A stretch of DNA of 64,000 nt. It comes from Lineus longissimus (taxonomy: Eukaryota; Nemertea; Pilidiophora; Heteronemertea; Lineidae). Positions 61,046 to 64,000 of the stretch are shown piece after piece; the first letter of the stretch is position 1, and each line of letters opens with the position of its first letter. The position numbers and the translations under genes are program-made. Location of the stretch: NCBI RefSeq assembly GCF_910592395.1, contig NC_088311.1:2484501-2548500 (forward strand), written 5' to 3'. The notes under the pieces were generated by a model that was not told where the DNA came from, made no database searches, and worked only from the letters and a program-made list of their open reading frames with translations.

Positions 61046-62318
61046 TAATATGGAGTATATATCACAGAGTCTGGTGTCAGAGAACTATTTTTTTCAAGAA
61101 ACAAGGGACAAAGTTTTTAGTTTGATATGCCATGCAAGTTGGGGAAATAGATAAAGGTCACATATATATTTTCTCGAAATGCCAAATCGACTTTTCTCAT
61201 TCATTTTATGAATTCCGAGGCAAGGAATGGCTTTAGAAAACCTGAAGTTCTTTGTTTGTCAGCAGTTCCTATTTTGATACCAGTTTCGCTAATTCTTGCA
61301 TAGGGCTAAATTTCCATTCAGCTGAAAGCATCCCCTCGAGTCAAGAGAAAGCAGTAAGAAAACCTACCATTGTTTTATAAAATAGTCAGCGGTTAATACA
61401 ACAAGAGAAATCATGGATTCGGGATGTTCTTCTTGCATAGAAATGCCTCGAGTGAATTTAAACATTAGCCAACGGCTTTGAGAAAACGTCTGATAAGTCT
61501 ATTGTGATGGGAACAAACGGATAACAAACAAGTGAAGGAAGCTATTGTCTTTGCTCCAGAAATGATAACCCCAATGCAAATTGTTCAAAGACAACAATCC
61601 AAACAGTAAAAGCTAAAGAAAATCTTTTCGTCAGTTATGATCTGTGTGTGATGGGGTGATTGTTCTGAAGGGAGTTGTCACAAGGCTACCCAAAATACAT
61701 TTGCCTTGGAACAAAAAGTGTTGTCTTAGTGGAATGTTTTTTTGACATGGTGAAAAGAAATCTGAAAAAAAGGTGCTTAAGGGGGCCAGCAAATGTTGGT
61801 GCAGGATCTCTCAAAGAGGTACACCACAGACCCGTCTTCCTTTGTAATCATCAATTTAGCCTGCCATTTATTTTATCCTGTATTTTTATCATCAGTTAGG
61901 CTAAATAATGGCCTTCCCCGATGGGCCTGCTTGACCTGCCCTGATCCAAGCCTCTTCAGCAGACAAACAGCCATCAGTCACCCGACCCCGGTCCATCTCT
62001 CAACTTTATAGTTCAAACATGTCACATATAAATTGTATTAGCCGGATATATCGTACTTAGCTACGAGAGATAGGAATGACTTATGGCATTAGATGGCTCA
62101 AATGATCCCTGTCAACATTTTTAGACAGCTTCAAAGAATTCGTCATCATAAAAATCAGATGGCCATAATATTCTCCAGGGCGCAAAGCGGGACTTGGAAA
62201 ATCTCAGCCATATCATTTGCATCAGAATGCCCACCTGTCATTCAATAGACTTCAATGAAAAAATGGTAACGTTATAAATGCATGTTGGTACTTTGTTCCC
62301 TGGTAGAAGGATACGTGC

Positions 62319-62340
62319 CCTACAAACATTTTTTTGTAGG
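62319..62340. repeat. Perfect 8 bp hairpin
   Basis: CCTACAAA (62319-62326) and TTTGTAGG (62333-62340) are exact reverse complements around CATTTT. It is short, and I see no further pairing. Confidence 0.45.
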
Positions 62341-62682
62341 AAAAGGACTATAAGAATATGTGCAAGTTTTATATGACGTCAACAGTTTATGCTCTTAGCA
62401 TGGACGCTTAAGGCAGCAAAAAGCTTTCATATGCCACTTCTGACTTCATGTGACAGGTTGACCTTTTCCATGCAATTGCAACGTTGTGCATTGTTTTAAC
62501 GGACGGCTTTTGAATTATGTTTAGATGTTAGTATCTGTGGCCTGTACTAAGAGCAGGTTCAAAAGTTGTTGACATTATGTCTCGGTCTTGCTTCCTCAGA
62601 TGGCTGTCTAGGTGTTCTTCAATAAAATAAAAGGATGTATCAGGGTTTGTTTTGTTGAAGTCTGTCGTAGCTTCTGTATTAA

Positions 62683-62801
62683 TGAGGTTCTGTATTACTC
62701 ACGAATTATTACGAGAATTCTTTGTAATCGAACAGATTACATGCACGAAGACAAAGAATTTATCTTCGCAAATCATAATTCGTAAGTGTTGCGGAACCTC
62801 A
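62683..62801 (+). ncRNA. Long stem-loop, candidate RNA hairpin or foldback element
   Basis: The arms pair in three blocks: TGAGGTTC (62683) with GAACCTCA (62794), ACGAATTAT (62701) with ATAATTCGT (62775), and AATTCTTTGT (62716) with ACAAAGAATT (62751). Between the first two blocks, eight of ten positions can pair in a plus-strand RNA, three of them as G-U wobbles. The inner part has a 6-versus-14 base internal loop, and the terminal loop is 25 bases. The 119-base size fits a microRNA-like precursor, but also a decayed foldback transposon. The arms match no microRNA I know, and no promoter or host gene is visible. Confidence 0.4.
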
Positions 62802-64000
62802 CCATAGGTTTGCTTTTTCGAATCGGCATGGTTGTGAAGAGTTAACGGTCTTGTAAAAGGACCAATGGTAGTACTATGAGAGGCAGGTGTCTTAGTGAGT
62901 CAGTTACCTCCAGGCAACACGCTTTACCACTGCAAAGATATCCTCAGATCATCGTTAACAAATCAAAAATTGTGTGTGCAATGCATACGTGTGTTGCACA
63001 GTTGATGTGGTTCTCGTAACTGTGAAGTCAAATGTAATGCCTTTATGATCTTGGCCATATACAGGTGTCAACTTGGATAATAGGAGGAACTGAATTTAAC
63101 GAGAAAATAGACAGCATGGACTCGATCCATCATTGAGCTCATCTGAGATCAAAGAAAGCGTTGGTCAAACTTTTCAGAACTAGTTATAATTGTCAAGTCA
63201 CAGTGACCTGATATTGTCGGTACGGCATGCTTTCATTACATTTTGTTGGCAGTAGTTCTTTATTGCAGATTACACCCCAAATCATTGTTCATGGTTTTTA
63301 AGAGCTCCTACTGCTTTCTAGCAAGGATCGCCAAACCTTCAAAAGAATAGCTCATTGCTACAATCCACCCTTTTTTATTTATAGCAATATATGTTCAGTT
63401 GTCACTGCCTTTGATAAGTTTTTGTGTACATGTTCCCGCATTAGCTCAATATTGATGAAAAAAGTTTAAATCGACTTCGTGAAGAATTCGTTTCTTATTT
63501 TTAACCAATTTGCTTAATGTCTGGATGTCAGGTCGACGTCCTTAAATAAAGGATTCATCTCAACTAGATCAACAACTGGTGCACAAAACATCACAGTATG
63601 TGTGCAAGTGTAATGTTCATTACAGAGCCAGACTGCAGTATCACCCAATGGGGAAATTGCATTTTTGGTAGCTAAATGGCAACCATTTTGGTAACTTTCA
63701 ATCCATTAAATCAAGAAAAAACACGTAACATCTATACTTAAAAACAGGATAAATATCAAAATCGCATCAGGAAATACTTCTTATGTCGCAACTTATTGTC
63801 AATAATGTCACAATTGTGCTTTGTAGTTCAGTCCCTCGCGACCCAAGTCATTATATAGTCTGGCTTTATCTCTTTGAAGTTCCTCCCTTTCTCGTGAATA
63901 ATAATTTTTTCCTTGCAATATCATTTCTTTCTGTGAAGTTATAATGTGTCGTTCGTGCAGCGCTATATTCAGCAAAAACACATCTTCGTCATTTCTCCAG
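62802..64000. other. AT-rich non-coding block, no gene seen
   Basis: No open frame of note, repeat or RNA gene is seen from here to the window end. Confidence 0.75.

Larger units (their letters stand above)
56641..62682. other. AT-rich non-coding block, no gene seen
   Basis: The block contains a T-rich simple stretch (about 56940-56992), the G-quadruplex motif at 57609, a diverged 33 bp direct repeat at 60926/61013 and a small hairpin at 62319-62340. No gene is recognisable. Confidence 0.75.

Noticed and set aside
1-64000. CRISPR arrays, tRNA/rRNA genes, LTRs, transposase or reverse transcriptase
   Set aside because: I looked for regular direct repeats with spacers, tRNA B-box words, long terminal repeats and catalytic motifs in the open frames, and found none that hold up.

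Overview
This 64 kb window looks like non-coding DNA from an animal nuclear genome. It is AT-rich, and stop codons are dense in all six frames. The longest start-to-stop frame is only 122 codons. I see no operon-like packing, no rRNA or tRNA gene, no CRISPR array and no recognisable transposase, reverse transcriptase or integrase. CpG is not depleted in the GC-richer islands, and TACATGTA-type words recur. Both fit a marine invertebrate (for example an echinoderm, hemichordate or mollusc) better than a vertebrate, but I cannot fix the organism and this is inference. The likeliest setting is a very large intron or a gene desert, possibly beside a developmental gene.

Layout. 1-13 kb: featureless AT-rich DNA with small inverted repeats (2.37, 3.0, 8.4 kb), a G18 tract followed by a perfect octamer motif (4.4 kb) and a three-copy 22-23 bp repeat (9.5 kb). 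13-24 kb: the clearest local duplication, a 139 bp unit repeated twice at about 97% identity (13.0-13.3 kb), several short hairpins, and a weak coding-like open segment on the minus strand (23.0-23.6 kb). 24-37 kb: four copies of a 9-mer in 195 bp (24.3 kb), a decayed 63 bp duplication (29.0 kb), a 98 bp segment with 12 bp terminal inverted repeats (31.7 kb) and AT-rich stretches with homeodomain-type motifs. 37-43 kb: a CpG-retaining island with an octamer and a GC box (37.4-37.9 kb), and a cluster of seven TTTATR words (42.1-42.4 kb). 43-64 kb: paired hairpins (43.8 kb), a CAGTG-rich block (52 kb), a dense motif patch and short CpG-rich island (56.1-56.6 kb), a five-run G-quadruplex motif (57.6 kb), and the best structured-RNA or foldback candidate, a stem-loop at 62,683-62,801.

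No gene can be named, so no pathway can be described. What the sequence supports is repeats, inverted repeats, motif clusters and a few weak exon-like islands. I found no convincing new biological system. The 62.7 kb stem-loop and the two motif clusters (24.3 and 42.2 kb) most deserve a second look.
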